A model generated the notes under the pieces. That model saw only the letters and a list, made by a program, of their open reading frames with translations. It was not told the origin of the DNA and did no database searches. A stretch of DNA of 64,000 bases from Roseicyclus sp. (lineage in GTDB: Bacteria > Pseudomonadota > Alphaproteobacteria > Rhodobacterales > Rhodobacteraceae): positions 62,001 to 126,000 of the forward strand of contig JAGYJU010000002.1 of assembly GCA_018401965.1 (NCBI GenBank), given 5' to 3'. Shown here piece by piece: positions 1-11,878 of this stretch. The first letter of the stretch is position 1; each line of letters begins with the position of its first letter. The translations under genes and the position numbers were made by a program.

Positions 1-1647
1 GACCAGTTCCGCGCCCTGCCCCGGCTTGATCTCACCCTCGACCACCTCGGCCATGTGCAGGAACACGCCCGCAACCTTTTTGGTGTCGGTGATCCGGGCC
101 CTGCCGCTGGCGGTGCGGATCTGGCCGCAATCGCCCACCTGCCCGCCGGATTCGGCATAAAACGGCGTCTGGTTCACCACGATGGCAAGGCTTTCGCCCG
201 GTTTCGCGAGGTCAACGGCCGCCCCGTCGCGCACAAGGGCCAGAACCTGCGCCTCGGCGGTTTCGGTGTCATAGCCCAGGAATTCGGTCGCGCCATGCGC
301 CTCGGCCAGGTCGAACCAGATCGCGGCATCGGCCTGTTCGCCCGACCCCGACCAGGCCGCGCGCGCCTTGGCCTTTTGTTCGGCCATGGCGGCGTCGAAC
401 CCATCGGTATCGACCTTGCGGCCCTGTTCGCGCAGCGCGTCCTGCGTCAGGTCCAGCGGGAAGCCGTAGGTGTCATAGAGCTTGAAGGCCGCAGCGCCAG
501 GCAGCGCCGCATCGGGGGCAAGCCCGGCCATTTCCTCATCCAGCAGCTTCAGGCCACGATCCAGCGTGGTGCGGAACCGCTCCTCTTCCAGCTTGAGCGT
601 TTCGGTGATCAGCGCCTGCGCGCGGCCAAGTTCCGGATAGGCCTGGCCCATCTGCGCCACCAGCGCGGGCACCAGACGGTGCATCAACGGGTCTTGCGCG
701 CCCAAGAGATGTGCGTGCCGCATCGCGCGCCGCATGATCCGGCGCAAGACATAGCCCCGCCCCTCGTTCGAGGGCATGACGCCATCGGCGATCAGGAAGG
801 ATGTCGAGCGCAAATGATCCGCGATGACGCGGTGATGCACGTTCTTGGGTCCGTCGGGGTCCACGCTGGTCGCATGGGCCGAGGCCTCGATCAGGGCGCG
901 CATCAGGTCGGTGTCGTAATTGTCATGCTTGCCCTGCAACAGCGCGCCGACCCGTTCCAGCCCCATGCCCGTGTCGATCGATTGCATGTCGAGCGGGCGC
1001 ATCGCGCCATCGGCGAATTGTTCGTTCTGCATGAACACGACGTTCCAGATCTCGATGAACCGGTCGCCGTCTTCCTCGGCCGACCCGGGCGGGCCGCCCC
1101 AGATGTGGTCGCCGTGATCATAGAAGATCTCGGTGCAAGGGCCGCAGGGGCCGGTCGGGCCCATCTGCCAGAAATTGTCGGAGGTGGCGATGCGGATGAT
1201 CCGGTCTTCGGGCACGCCAAGCTTTTTCCACAGCGCAAAGGCCTCGTCATCGGTGTGGTAGACCGTTGTCAGCAAGCGCTTGGGATCAATGCCGAAATCC
1301 TTGGTGATCAGTTCCCAGGCAAAGGGGATCGCGGCATCCTTGAAGTAATCGCCAAAGCTGAAATTGCCCAGCATCTCGAAAAACGTGTGGTGGCGCGCGG
1401 TATAGCCCACGTTGTCGAGATCATTGTGCTTGCCGCCCGCGCGCACGCATTTTTGCGCGGTGGTCGCGCGCACGTAGTCGCGGTGTTCGACCCCGGTGAA
1501 CAGGTTCTTGAATTGAACCATGCCCGAATTGGTGAACATCAGGGTCGGATCATTGCGCGGCACAAGCGGGCTTGACGCCACGACCTCATGCCCGTTGCGG
1601 CGGAAATAATCCAGGAATGTGGCGCGGATATCGTTGAGGCTTGCCAT
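1..1647 (-). CDS. alaS: Alanine--tRNA ligase, N-terminal part (cut by window start)
   Basis: Class II alanyl-tRNA synthetase, which charges tRNA-Ala with alanine in the cytoplasm. The first 549 codons are present; the rest (editing and C-Ala domains) lies outside the window. The start is ATG at 1647 ([15 protein letters not shown]). Seen in order: the N-terminal catalytic core with [15 protein letters not shown], the [17 protein letters not shown] region, the conserved [14 protein letters not shown], a [13 protein letters not shown] segment, and [11 protein letters not shown] read the frame from 1647 to about 540 without a break. The long plus-strand open frame over this gene is only a shadow of its codon usage. 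A free-standing editing protein of the same fold lies at 39707-40426. Confidence 0.97.
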   Translation of the reverse strand, partial: MASLNDIRATFLDYFRRNGHEVVASSPLVPRNDPTLMFTNSGMVQFKNLFTGVEHRDYVRATTAQKCVRAGGKHNDLDNVGYTARHHTFFEMLGNFSFGDYFKDAAIPFAWELITKDFGIDPKRLLTTVYHTDDEAFALWKKLGVPEDRIIRIATSDNFWQMGPTGPCGPCTEIFYDHGDHIWGGPPGSAEEDGDRFIEIWNVVFMQNEQFADGAMRPLDMQSIDTGMGLERVGALLQGKHDNYDTDLMRALIEASAHATSVDPDGPKNVHHRVIADHLRSTSFLIADGVMPSNEGRGYVLRRIMRRAMRHAHLLGAQDPLMHRLVPALVAQMGQAYPELGRAQALITETLKLEEERFRTTLDRGLKLLDEEMAGLAPDAALPGAAAFKLYDTYGFPLDLTQDALREQGRKVDTDGFDAAMAEQKAKARAAWSGSGEQADAAIWFDLAEAHGATEFLGYDTETAEAQVLALVRDGAAVDLAKPGESLAIVVNQTPFYAESGGQVGDCGQIRTASGRARITDTKKVAGVFLHMAEVVEGEIKPGQGAELV

Positions 1648-1733
1648 CGGGTCTCGCACTGGGAAGGGACATGTCGGGGACGGGATGTATCTCTGCACCC
1701 CGCCCCTGTCCACGGGGGCAAGGGAATATCACG

Positions 1734-1763
1734 AAAAAAGACGGCCAAGCCTGGCCGCCTTTT
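1734..1763 (-). terminator. Rho-independent terminator after recA
   Basis: On the minus strand a 12-bp stem (one G-U pair) with a GGCT loop runs directly into a T run (GTCTTTTTT). It lies about 65 bp past the recA stop and before alaS, so it should separate recA from alaS transcription. Confidence 0.85.
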
Positions 1764-1826
1764 CCCGGAGTATTCTCCGCAGCATGGCTGCGGGGGCCCT
1801 TTCTGCGGTCGGCCATCCGCGACCGG

Positions 1827-2906
1827 TCAGTCGTCGACCATATCCATCGGGCCGTCGTCATCGCTGGCGCTGACGGCGAAATCGAGCCCATGCGAGGCGC
1901 GGATCTTGTCTTCCATGTCTTGCGCCACCTCGGGGTGATCGCGCAGGAACTGCTTGGCGTTTTCCCGCCCCTGCCCGATGCGTTCATCGCCGTAGGAATA
2001 CCAAGACCCCGATTTCTCGACGATCCCGGCCTTGACCCCCATGTCGACCAGTTCCCCGGTCTTGGAAATGCCTTCGCCATACATGATGTCGAATTCGACC
2101 TGCTTGAAGGGCGGCGCGACCTTGTTCTTGACCACCTTGACGCGGGTCTGGTTGCCCACCACCTCGTCGCGGTCCTTGATCGAACCGATGCGGCGGATAT
2201 CGAGCCGGACCGAGGCATAGAATTTCAGCGCGTTGCCCCCCGTGGTGGTTTCGGGCGAGCCGAACATGACGCCGATCTTCATCCGGATCTGGTTGATGAA
2301 GATCACCATGCAGTTCGAGCGGCTGATCGAGCCGGTCAGCTTGCGCATGGCCTGGCTCATCAGGCGGGCATGAACGCCGACCGAACTGTCGCCCATGTCG
2401 CCTTCGAGTTCCGACTTGGGGGTGAGCGCGGCCACCGAATCGACCACCACGAGGCTGACCGCGCCCGAGCGCACCAGCGTATCGACGATTTCGAGCGCCT
2501 GTTCCCCGGTGTCGGGCTGTGAAATCAACAGCTCGTCGAGATTGACCCCAAGCTTCTTGGCATATTGCGGGTCAAGCGCATGTTCGGCATCGACAAAGGC
2601 GCAAACCCCGCCCTTTTTCTGTTCCTCGGCCACGACATGCAATGTCAGGGTCGTCTTGCCGGAGCTTTCAGGCCCGTAGATCTCGATGATGCGGCCCTTG
2701 GGCAGCCCACCGATGCCGAGCGCGATATCAAGCCCGAGCGAGCCGGTCGATGTCGCCTCTATGTCGCGCATGGCGTTGTCGCCGCCCAGTCGCATGATGG
2801 AGCCCTTGCCGAACTGGCGTTCGATCTGGGCGAGCGCGCTGTCGAGCGCCTTTTGTTTGTCGGCCTGTTTGCGGTCGGTCATGTCAAGAAGATTTGCCGT
2901 TGCCAT
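1827..2906 (-). CDS. recA: Recombinase RecA
   Basis: RecA, 359 aa and full length. It forms ATP-dependent filaments on single-stranded DNA for homologous recombination and triggers LexA self-cleavage. Walker A is GPESSGKT at residues 78-85. Loop regions and the conserved [20 protein letters not shown] stretch are intact, and the C-terminus is the usual acidic tail ([14 protein letters not shown]). The ATG start is preceded by GGGAGG on the minus strand. A LexA box sits 55 bp upstream and a strong terminator follows, so this is a single-gene SOS unit. Confidence 0.99.
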   Translation of the reverse strand: MATANLLDMTDRKQADKQKALDSALAQIERQFGKGSIMRLGGDNAMRDIEATSTGSLGLDIALGIGGLPKGRIIEIYGPESSGKTTLTLHVVAEEQKKGGVCAFVDAEHALDPQYAKKLGVNLDELLISQPDTGEQALEIVDTLVRSGAVSLVVVDSVAALTPKSELEGDMGDSSVGVHARLMSQAMRKLTGSISRSNCMVIFINQIRMKIGVMFGSPETTTGGNALKFYASVRLDIRRIGSIKDRDEVVGNQTRVKVVKNKVAPPFKQVEFDIMYGEGISKTGELVDMGVKAGIVEKSGSWYSYGDERIGQGRENAKQFLRDHPEVAQDMEDKIRASHGLDFAVSASDDDGPMDMVDD

Positions 2907-2960
2907 TGCGTTGGCCTCCCTTATTCCACGTCACTGGCGGCGCAGCAACGGGATGCTCAT

Positions 2961-2975
2961 GTTCACCTCTTGTTC
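2961..2975 (-). promoter_or_regulatory. LexA (SOS) box of recA
   Basis: Direct repeat GTTC-N7-GTTC (GTTC at 2961-2964 and 2972-2975), the known alphaproteobacterial LexA site, 55 bp upstream of the recA start. Read on the recA strand it is GAAC-N7-GAAC. Binding by LexA is inferred from this match. Confidence 0.85.
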
Positions 2976-3092
2976 CAGATCATTCATGCAAACAAAACGA
3001 GAACAGTTCAAGTAATTTCTTGTCTGTCCGTAGAATTCACGTGAAAGGTTAAGAACGGGTTTACGGCGTGGCCGATCGTGAAAGTTGAGTGC

Positions 3093-3689
3093 ATGTTGGT
3101 GTTCTGGAAAGCGAAACTCGTCGTGCTGGCGGTGCCCAAGACCGGAACCACGGCGCTGCAAGAGGCGCTTTTGCCCCATGCGGATGCCGCGATTCTTGCC
3201 CCACCCGAGAAAAAACACGTGACGGCGCGGCGCTACCGCGCGCAATTGGCGCCGTTTTTCGAAAACCGGGGCGCGCGCCGGCTCGAGACGATGGCGGTGA
3301 TCCGTGAACCGGTCGATTGGCTGATGTCCTGGCACCGCTACCGCGCCCGTCCCGAGATCGCGGGCAGTGCCAGCTCGACCGCGGGGATCGACTTCGACCA
3401 GTTCGTCGATGGCTGGCTGCGCGATCCGGAACCGGAATTCGCCCGCGTCGGGCGGCAATCCCGCTTCGTGTCGGATGGTGCGGGCGAGGTCATCGTTGAT
3501 CACCTGTTCCGCTACGAGACCCTCGATCACGCGGTGCGGTTTCTGGAGGATCGGCTGGGCCAGCCCCTGAACCTGAGGCGGCGCAACGTGTCGCCGCCGC
3601 ACCGGATCGCTCTCTCCTCATCCCGGGAGGCCCGTCTGCGCCGGGAGGCCGCGGCGGATTTCGCGCTCTGGGATCGGTTGGACCGCTGA
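3093..3689 (+). CDS. Sulfotransferase-like protein
   Basis: About 198 aa. The N-terminal LAVPKTGTTALQ matches the 5'-phosphosulfate loop of PAPS-dependent sulfotransferases (PKTGTT). REPVDWLMSWHRYR further on resembles the 3'-phosphate-binding motif. It is probably a short cytosolic sulfotransferase-fold protein; the substrate is unknown. I chose ATG 3093 (MLVFWKAK); a GTG at 3078 is in frame but neither has a clear ribosome site. The gene is transcribed away from recA, and its last 72 bp overlap the end of the convergent cckA frame. Confidence 0.7.
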   Translation: MLVFWKAKLVVLAVPKTGTTALQEALLPHADAAILAPPEKKHVTARRYRAQLAPFFENRGARRLETMAVIREPVDWLMSWHRYRARPEIAGSASSTAGIDFDQFVDGWLRDPEPEFARVGRQSRFVSDGAGEVIVDHLFRYETLDHAVRFLEDRLGQPLNLRRRNVSPPHRIALSSSREARLRREAAADFALWDRLDR

Positions 3690-6072
3690 CAGCCCGCCCA
3701 GTTGGCGCTGCACGGTATCGGTAAGATCGTTCAGCGAAAACGGCTTGGGCAGGAACACCGCCGATGCAATGTCGATGGACCCGTCCTCGAGCTGTTCCTC
3801 GGCATAGCCGGACATGAAGACGACCCGGACATCGGGGCGCTGGCCAAGCGCCTCGCGCACCCAACTGGGCCCATCCAGCCCCGGCATGACCACATCGGTC
3901 AGGAACAGGTCGATGTGACGGCCCCGGTCCTGCAAGAGTTGCAGCGCATCCTCGGCGCAGTCGGCCTCGATCACCGTGTAGCCGCGCAGACGCAACGCGC
4001 GCGCGGCGAAGGCGCGCACCGGGGCCTCATCCTCCACCAGCAAGATCACCGCCGCCCTGTCACCGCGCAGGGGGGGCGTGGCCGGCGTGGCGGCAGGCAG
4101 GGGCGCGCCCCCCCGCATCCGCGGTGACGGGCACATCGAAGGCCGGGCAGTAAATGGTAAAGGTCGTGCCCATCGCCACGACACTGTCGACAAAGATATA
4201 CCCGCCGGTCTGCTTGATGATGCCATAGGCCATCGACAGGCCAAGACCGGTGCCCTCCCCCACGCGCTTGGTGGTGAAAAACGGCTCGAAGATCCGGCCC
4301 AGCTTGTCGGGCGGGATGCCATGGCCCTGGTCAATGACGCGGATGGTGACATAGCGGCCCGCCGGCACCTCGGCCCGGTCGCGATACATCGCTTCGGTCA
4401 GCCGCACCACGCGGGTTTCCACCCGGATCTCGCCCCCCTCGGCCATGGCATCGCGGGCGTTGACGACAAGGTTCATGATCACCTGGTCCAGCTGGCGCCG
4501 GTCGGCCCGGATCGGCAGCAGGGCGGGATCATGGACCAGCGTCAGCGTGATCTTTTCCCCCACCAGCCGGTTGAGCAGATGCGTCAGCTCCCCCATGGTT
4601 TCGCGCAGATCGAGGATCTCGGGCTCCAGCGTCTGCTTGCGCGAGAATGCCAGCAATTGCCCCACAAGGGCGGCGGCGCGATTGGCGTTCTGGTTGATCT
4701 GCACCAGGTCGGCGAAATCCGGGTCGCCCGGATCATGGCGCAACATCAACAGGTCGCAATGCCCCGTGATCGCGGTGAGCAAGTTGTTGAAATCATGGGC
4801 GATACCGCCTGCCAATTCACCGATGGCCTGCATTTTCTGGCTTTGGACGAATTGTTGTTCCAGCGTCTTCAGCTCGGTTGCGTCATGCAGCACCGCCAGG
4901 AGCGACGGCCCGGTGGCATCGGTGATGCGCGACAGCGTGACCTGCAGGAACAATTCGCGTGCGCGTCGGCGCGCGCGCACCACCTCGGAGCGGTTGGGAA
5001 TGCGTTCGGCCAGCGTGTCCATGACCCAGTCGTTCACCGGCCGCCCCAGCCCCTCGACAAGGGATTGCAGGCTGCCACCGGCATCGGGGCCGATATCCAG
5101 AAGCACCTGCGCATGCCGGTTGGAGGCCAGAAGCCGCCCGTCGGACCCGATATGCAACAGCGCGACCGGCAAGGCCTCGAAGGCGCGGGCCGCGACCGAG
5201 GCCACGGGCGCCCCCGGCCCCGCCGCCACCGGCGCGGCATAGATTTCGCGCCGCCCCTCTTGCGCGGGCAAAAGGATCGGGATCACCGTCAGCGGGCCCG
5301 CCGCCGCGGCAAGCCAGGTCGCTTGCCCCGATTGGATCGGCCCCTGAGGGAACAGATCCGCCAGCTGGCTGGCACGCCGGCCCAGCAGGTCGCGCATGGC
5401 GGCATTCATCGACAGGATCCTGTCCTGCGGATCGACGATCAGCATCGGCAGGCCGATCCTGTCGCCCGCATGGGCTGGCACGGTGGCCTGGTCATCGATC
5501 CGCCACAAGATGGCCCCGGCCAGGCGATGCGCCGTGACGCGCAAGGGCCCGCGCGGGGTGACCACGGTTTCCTGCGCAAAGGCCCGGTCGGCCAGCAGGG
5601 ACCGATGGCGCGCCACCACCGCCGCGGCCGTCGGCATCCTGGCGCTGATCACCCGCGTCAACGCCTGGCCGTCCCGATCCCCGAACCGGCTGCGCGCGGC
5701 GGCATTCTGGTCAAGGATGACCCCGGAATGCCCGGTCAATAGGCAAGACACCGGATCATCCTGCGCCAAGGCGAGCGCTGCCCGCAGGCTGGCGCGCGCC
5801 CGAGCATCGCGCCACAGACCGCGCGCCGCCAAGAGGACAGATGCAGCAAACAGGCCCCCGGCCGCGGCCCAAAGGCCAAAGGAAAGCGCCGGGGACAGCG
5901 TTATTGCGGCCAGCACCGCCGCCAGACCCCCAAGCCCGGCCAGCACCAGCGCTTGCGTGGCGCGGAGCGATGCCGGGGTCTTGCCCCGCCCCACCACGGC
6001 CGCCAGCCCCGTCACACCCGCCGCATCCGTCACCAACACCCCCAAAACATCGCAAAATGGCGCAGCGCCCAT
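3618..6072 (-). pseudogene. cckA: Hybrid histidine kinase CckA, frameshifted between kinase and receiver
   Basis: CckA is the membrane hybrid kinase that, through ChpT, controls phosphorylation of the master regulator CtrA. Seen in order: two N-terminal membrane segments (about residues 40-85), PAS-like regions (GLPMLIVDPQDRILSMN, then LLHIGSDGRLLASNR), H box AGGIAHDFNNLLTAITGH, N box NLVVNARDAM, G boxes [20 protein letters not shown] and [18 protein letters not shown], then a C-terminal receiver with phosphoacceptor LTDVVMPGLDGP. Kinase and receiver lie in different frames: at a run of seven G (minus strand; 4108-4114) the kinase frame drifts to a stop at 4060. Removing one G joins them and makes the total length a multiple of three. 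I chose ATG 6072 over TTG 6090. The receiver end overlaps the convergent gene by 72 bp. Confidence 0.85.
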
Positions 6073-6093
6073 TCCGCTCTTACGCGACAAAGA

Positions 6094-6108
6094 TTAAACG
6101 AATCTTAA
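6094..6108 (-). promoter_or_regulatory. Candidate CtrA-binding site upstream of cckA
   Basis: TTAA-N7-TTAA (TTAA at 6094-6097 and 6105-6108) matches the full CtrA consensus exactly. It lies 22 bp upstream of the chosen cckA ATG, in an AT-rich island in an otherwise GC-rich region. CtrA is the final target of CckA, so a feedback loop is plausible; this is inference from the motif. Confidence 0.6.
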
Positions 6109-6139
6109 GATACCATCTTTTCGCGAAATTTCCGCGCGA

Positions 6140-7303
6140 TCAAGCGACCGCTGCGCGCAAGACCGCGTGATAAAACCCGTCAGAGGCCGAAAGCGGCGTG
6201 TCGGCGGCTTGGGCGACCATCTGCCACCCGGGATGCGCGGCCAGAAATCGCGCGACCTGCGCCTCGTTCTCTTGCAGGAAGAGCGAACAGGTCATGTACA
6301 CCAGGAGCCCACCCGGCGCGACCAAGGGCGCCGCCTGACCAAGGATGGCCGCCTGGATCTGTTCCAGCTCCGCCAGGCGCGCGGGGGTCAGGCGCCATTT
6401 CGCCTCCGGGTCGCGGCGCCAGGTGCCACTGCCCGAACAGGGCACATCGCACAGCACCGCCGCATAGGGCGCGCGCGCCGCCGCCGCGCCGGGGGCAAGC
6501 GTGTCGATGCGCACCCCGGCCCGGTCCGCGCGCAGCGGCAGATCGGCCATGCGCCGGGGGGCGGCATCATGGGCAAAGATCTCGGCGTCGCAGGCATCTG
6601 CAATGGCCAGCGCCTTGCCGCCGCCGCCCGCGCAGACATCGAGGATGCGGCCCGAGGGCCAGTCGATCGCGGCCAGGGCCCGCTGCACCGACAGGTCTTG
6701 CGGCTCGATCCAGCCATCGGCGTAGACGGCGCAGGATTTGACCCGGCGCGCCCCGGATGTGACCAGAACCGCCGTGGCCGCGCCCGGATCGGCATGGGCC
6801 GTGACCCCCTCTGCGGCGAGGCGCGCAATGGCGTTGTCCCGGCTGGTCTTGCGCAGGTTTACGCGCAGGTAAAGCGGCGCGCGATGCCGAAACCGATCCA
6901 GAACCGCGGGCAGGTCATCGCCCATGCGCGCGCGCAGCAGGGGCAAGGTCCAGTCCGGCACATCCAAAGACGGGTCTGGCGCGTGATCCGGACCCATCCG
7001 TTCGGCTGTGTCCAACGCCTGGGGGGCGTGGCCAAGACCGGTAAAATGCGCCTCAAGATCAAGCCCTTGCATCCGCAGCAAGCCGATCATGAGCGCCCTG
7101 CCGGTATCACCACCGCCAAGCGCCGCACAGGTGCCGCGCGCGCGCAACACGTCATAGACATGGTCGCGCACCACCGCCCTGTCGCCCGATCCGGCATAGC
7201 GCGCACCACGCGCCCAATTGGTCAGGGCCTGTTCGGCCGCCGCCCCCTTGACCCACGCGTCAAGCACCGTGATCGCCGCCTGGACACGGGCGCCCGGCGT
7301 CAT
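6140..7303 (-). CDS. RsmB/NOP-family SAM-dependent RNA methyltransferase
   Basis: 387 aa. N-terminal NusB-like RNA-binding helices (about 1-130) are followed by a Rossmann methyltransferase. The SAM-binding motif is ILDVCAGGGGKALAI, motif IV is DVPCSGSGTWRRDPEAKW, and the catalytic-cysteine motif VI is YMTCSLFLQENE. This is the layout of 16S rRNA m5C967 methyltransferase RsmB and relatives. I leave the symbol empty because roseobacters carry more than one member. It lies between guaB and cckA, same strand, 31 bp downstream of guaB. Confidence 0.9.
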   Translation of the reverse strand: MTPGARVQAAITVLDAWVKGAAAEQALTNWARGARYAGSGDRAVVRDHVYDVLRARGTCAALGGGDTGRALMIGLLRMQGLDLEAHFTGLGHAPQALDTAERMGPDHAPDPSLDVPDWTLPLLRARMGDDLPAVLDRFRHRAPLYLRVNLRKTSRDNAIARLAAEGVTAHADPGAATAVLVTSGARRVKSCAVYADGWIEPQDLSVQRALAAIDWPSGRILDVCAGGGGKALAIADACDAEIFAHDAAPRRMADLPLRADRAGVRIDTLAPGAAAARAPYAAVLCDVPCSGSGTWRRDPEAKWRLTPARLAELEQIQAAILGQAAPLVAPGGLLVYMTCSLFLQENEAQVARFLAAHPGWQMVAQAADTPLSASDGFYHAVLRAAVA

Positions 7304-7334
7304 CGTCTTACCTTAACGTCACGCGACAAGGCAT

Positions 7335-8828
<1,494 letters not shown>

Positions 8829-8889
8829 TCACGGCTCGGCGTCAAGGGAAAGGGTGAAAACCACCCCTGCGGCGCTTGGACAGGGCCGA

Positions 8890-9633
8890 TCAGCCCGCCG
8901 GGTCGGGCGCAGGATCGAGCCCGCGAAAGCCCGTCGCCACCACGAATTTTTCCGAACTGTCGGCGCGGCTGGCGGGCGGCTTGACGTTGGACACCTTTTC
9001 GAACCGCTGTTTCAAAAGATGTTGCAGGCTGCCCTCGGCCCCGCCCGCCAGCACCTTGGCGACAAAGGTGCCGCCCGGTTCCAGCACGTCAAAGGCCAGT
9101 TGCGCCGCCGCCTCGCACAGCGCCACGATGCGGATATGGTCGGTCTGCTTATGCCCCGAGGCAGAGGCGGCCATGTCGCTCATCACCACGTCGGCGCGGC
9201 CGCCCAGCCAGGCCTTTACCTTTACGTCAGCGTCATCTTCCATGAAATCGAGCACATGCAATTCCGCCCCCGCGATCGGTTCCACCTCTTGCAGGTCGAC
9301 GCCGATGATGCGCCCGATGGCCTTGCCGCTTTTTTCACCAAGTGCGTTGATGCGCGGCACCGCCACCTGGCACCATCCGCCCGGCGCGCAGCCCAGATCG
9401 ACCACCCGCGCGCCCGGCACGAGAAAGCGGAACCGGTCATCCAGTTCGAGGATCTTGTAAGCCGCGCGCCCACGATAACCCTCGCGCTTGGCGCGCTGGA
9501 CATAGGGGTCGTTCAACTGCCGCTCCAACCACAGGGTGGAACTCAGCTTGCGCCCGCGCGCGGTCTTGACCTTGGTGCGCAGCTCGCGCTGGCCGCGCCC
9601 GCTGCTGCTTTTTCCGCTTGGCTGTTTGGCCAT
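8890..9633 (-). CDS. rlmE: 23S rRNA (uridine-2552-2'-O)-methyltransferase RlmE
   Basis: 247 aa RrmJ/FtsJ-family enzyme that 2'-O-methylates U2552 in the ribosomal A loop. The SAM motif is [15 protein letters not shown]. The K-D-K-E catalytic residues are visible in [31 protein letters not shown] and the final SSEKF. A basic N-terminal tail of about 35 residues ([20 protein letters not shown]) is typical of alphaproteobacterial members. It sits 100 bp upstream of guaB on the same strand. Confidence 0.95.
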   Translation of the reverse strand: MAKQPSGKSSSGRGQRELRTKVKTARGRKLSSTLWLERQLNDPYVQRAKREGYRGRAAYKILELDDRFRFLVPGARVVDLGCAPGGWCQVAVPRINALGEKSGKAIGRIIGVDLQEVEPIAGAELHVLDFMEDDADVKVKAWLGGRADVVMSDMAASASGHKQTDHIRIVALCEAAAQLAFDVLEPGGTFVAKVLAGGAEGSLQHLLKQRFEKVSNVKPPASRADSSEKFVVATGFRGLDPAPDPAG

Positions 9634-9726
9634 GTTCTTGTTCCCGCCTCACGTCTTTGGGGGCTTCATCTTCCCCCAAATACGCATGCAAGCGCCAACA
9701 AGAAAGCCCAAAGCCCAAAGCGGCGC

Positions 9727-10719
9727 TCAGGCGGTCACATCCACCAGCACGCGGCCCCGAACCCCGCCCGCCAGGATGGCGCGGCCCAGATCGGGCAGAT
9801 CCGACAGGCCCGCGGGCACGATCATCGCCTCCAGCTTGTCGAGCGGCAGGTCACGCGCAATGCGATCCCAGGCGCGTTGACGCGCTGCAAAGGGCTGCAT
9901 CACGCTGTCGATCCCCAACAGGTTCACCCCCCGCAACAGGAAGGGCACCACCGTCGCGGGCAAGCCCGCGCCCCCCGCAAGACCCACGGCGGCGACCGAT
10001 GCGCCGTATTTCATCTGGCCCAAAACACGCGCCAGCATCGCGCCGCCCACCGCATCGACACAGCCCGCCCAGGTTTCCGCCTCAAGCGGGCGCTTGACGG
10101 TTTCGGCCAATTCCGCGCGCGCCACGATGCGGCTGGCCCCCAGCCCGCGCAGGTAATCGGCCTGGTCGGGGCGCCCCGTCACAGCGGCCACGCCATAGCC
10201 CAGATGGGCCAGGATCGCGGTGGCCACCGACCCGACGCCACCGGCGGCGCCTGTAACCAAAACCTCGCCTTGTCCGGGTGTTAGACCATGATCTTCAAGT
10301 GCCATGACAGCCAGCATCGCGGTGAAACCTGCCGTGCCCACCGCCATGGCCTGTCGCGTGCTCAGGCCCGTCGGCAAGGGCACCAGCCAATCGGCCTTGA
10401 CGCGGGCCTTTTCGGCATAGCCGCCCCAGTGCACCTCGCCGACCCGCCAGCCCGTGAGCACCACCTTGTCGCCCGGCGCATAGCGCGGATCGTCGGAGGC
10501 CTCGACCGAGCCTGCGAAATCGATGCCGGGCACATGCGGATAGGTCCTGACCAGGCCGCCCCCCGGACCAAGGCACAGGCCATCCTTGTAGTTCAGCGTG
10601 GAATACTCGACCGCGACCGTCACGTCGCCCGCGGGCAACCGATCCTCGCCCAGGGTTTGAACCGAGGCGGATGTCACGCCCTGGTCATCCTTGTCCACCA
10701 CCAATGCGCGGAATGTCAT
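9727..10719 (-). CDS. acuI: Acrylyl-CoA reductase (NADPH)
   Basis: 330 aa medium-chain reductase of the AcuI/YhdH type, which reduces toxic acrylyl-CoA to propionyl-CoA. There is an N-terminal GroES-like part (YSTLNYKDGLCL, HVPGIDFAG) and a nucleotide-binding fold with VLVTGAAGGVGSVA near residue 157. It has no zinc-binding cysteine cluster, as expected for this branch. It lies 55 bp downstream of dmdA on the same strand. The dmdA-acuI pairing is a known arrangement in DMSP-degrading roseobacters and strongly supports the specific call. Confidence 0.93.
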   Translation of the reverse strand: MTFRALVVDKDDQGVTSASVQTLGEDRLPAGDVTVAVEYSTLNYKDGLCLGPGGGLVRTYPHVPGIDFAGSVEASDDPRYAPGDKVVLTGWRVGEVHWGGYAEKARVKADWLVPLPTGLSTRQAMAVGTAGFTAMLAVMALEDHGLTPGQGEVLVTGAAGGVGSVATAILAHLGYGVAAVTGRPDQADYLRGLGASRIVARAELAETVKRPLEAETWAGCVDAVGGAMLARVLGQMKYGASVAAVGLAGGAGLPATVVPFLLRGVNLLGIDSVMQPFAARQRAWDRIARDLPLDKLEAMIVPAGLSDLPDLGRAILAGGVRGRVLVDVTA

Positions 10720-10774
10720 GGTCTTGATCCTTTCTTCATGTGTCGCGTGAACTTAATGCCATAAGATGATGACA

Positions 10775-11878
10775 TCAAATCCAGAAATTTTCCCGAACCC
10801 GTGTCGTGAACGACCCGTCCTGGGTCTGGAGCCGGAGCGTGGTGCCCGCATCCCAATGGGTCATGCGCACCATGCCGATGCCCACGCCACAGCCGAAATC
10901 GGGCGACACCGCCGCCGATGTCACCTGCCCCACGCGCTTGTCGCCCGCCATCAGGGGCCAGGCGCGGTCACAGCGGGGCAGCGCCGCGGCGTCGATCTCG
11001 ATCGCGCGGATCTGTTGCACGGGGCCCTCCTTGGCCACCCGCAACAAGGCGTCACGCCCGATACAACCGATGGCGGTGGCGGTGTTGCAAAACCGCCCCA
11101 ACCCGGCTTCATGGGGCGTGTTTTCGCGCGTCATGTCATTGCCATAGCTCAACAATCCGCCCTCGACCCGCTCGATCCCATTGGGGCAGCCCGCCCGCAC
11201 CTCCAGGTCGCGGCCGGCCTCGAACAGGGCGTTCCAGATCGGCATGGCGATATCGGCGCCGTCGACGTAAATCTCGAACCCACCCTGTTTCGAATAGCCC
11301 GACCGGGCCACGACCATGGACCGGCCCTGGAAATCGTAGATCCCGAAGCGGAAAAACCGCAAATCGCGGATGCTGTCGCCAAAGACCCGCGCCATCAGGT
11401 CATCGGCCAGGGGGCCCTGCACCGCCAGGGGCGAGACATCGGGTTCGTCGATCAGCACGTCCAACCTGTAGCCATGGGCGATGCCCTTGACCCAAAACAG
11501 AAGATCGCTGTCGGCCACCGAGATCCACCACCGATCCTCGGCGAGTTTCACCGCCACCGGATCGTTCAACATGCCGCCGGTTTCATCGACCATCGGCAGG
11601 TAATAGCATTGCCCCGGCAACATGCCGCGCAGATCGCGCGGGCTGAGCATCTGCACCAGCTTGGCGGCATCGGGCCCGCGCACTTCGACCTGCCGTTCGC
11701 AGGCCACGTCCCAGACCTGAACGGCGGATTTCAGATGGCGGTAATCTTCCTCAACCGACCGGAACACGGTCGGCAGGAGCATGTGATTATAGACCGTGTA
11801 GGCGGAGACGCCCCCGGCCTCGACACCATCGGAAAAGGGCGTGCGGCGCAACCGCCGCGAGGGGGATATCAGCGCCAT
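10775..11878 (-). CDS. dmdA: Dimethylsulfoniopropionate demethylase
   Basis: 367 aa, GcvT-fold tetrahydrofolate-dependent enzyme. DmdA moves a methyl group from DMSP to tetrahydrofolate, giving methylmercaptopropionate and 5-methyl-THF. Seen: N-terminal MALISPSRRLRRTPFS, VYNHMLLPTVF, QVWDVACERQVEVRGPDA, SPLAVQGPLADDLMARVFG, ARSGYSKQGGFEIYV and LSYGNDMTRENTPHEAGLG, all characteristic of DmdA rather than glycine-cleavage T protein. Its start overlaps the end of the dinB-like gene by 10 bp, so it is probably read from a promoter further upstream with acuI as the last gene. Confidence 0.93.
   Translation of the reverse strand: MALISPSRRLRRTPFSDGVEAGGVSAYTVYNHMLLPTVFRSVEEDYRHLKSAVQVWDVACERQVEVRGPDAAKLVQMLSPRDLRGMLPGQCYYLPMVDETGGMLNDPVAVKLAEDRWWISVADSDLLFWVKGIAHGYRLDVLIDEPDVSPLAVQGPLADDLMARVFGDSIRDLRFFRFGIYDFQGRSMVVARSGYSKQGGFEIYVDGADIAMPIWNALFEAGRDLEVRAGCPNGIERVEGGLLSYGNDMTRENTPHEAGLGRFCNTATAIGCIGRDALLRVAKEGPVQQIRAIEIDAAALPRCDRAWPLMAGDKRVGQVTSAAVSPDFGCGVGIGMVRMTHWDAGTTLRLQTQDGSFTTRVRENFWI

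Noticed and set aside
55..1575. A 506-codon plus-strand open frame
   Set aside because: It is the complement of alaS, which I could read continuously with clear family motifs. High GC leaves long open frames on the opposite strand.
3049..3064. TTAA-N7-TTTA before the sulfotransferase gene, a near CtrA site
   Set aside because: One base off consensus, and the neighbouring gene has no known link to CtrA; too weak.
4078..5742. A 554-codon plus-strand open frame opposite cckA
   Set aside because: Composition is His/Arg/Gly/Pro-rich and matches no family; the minus strand holds clear kinase motifs.
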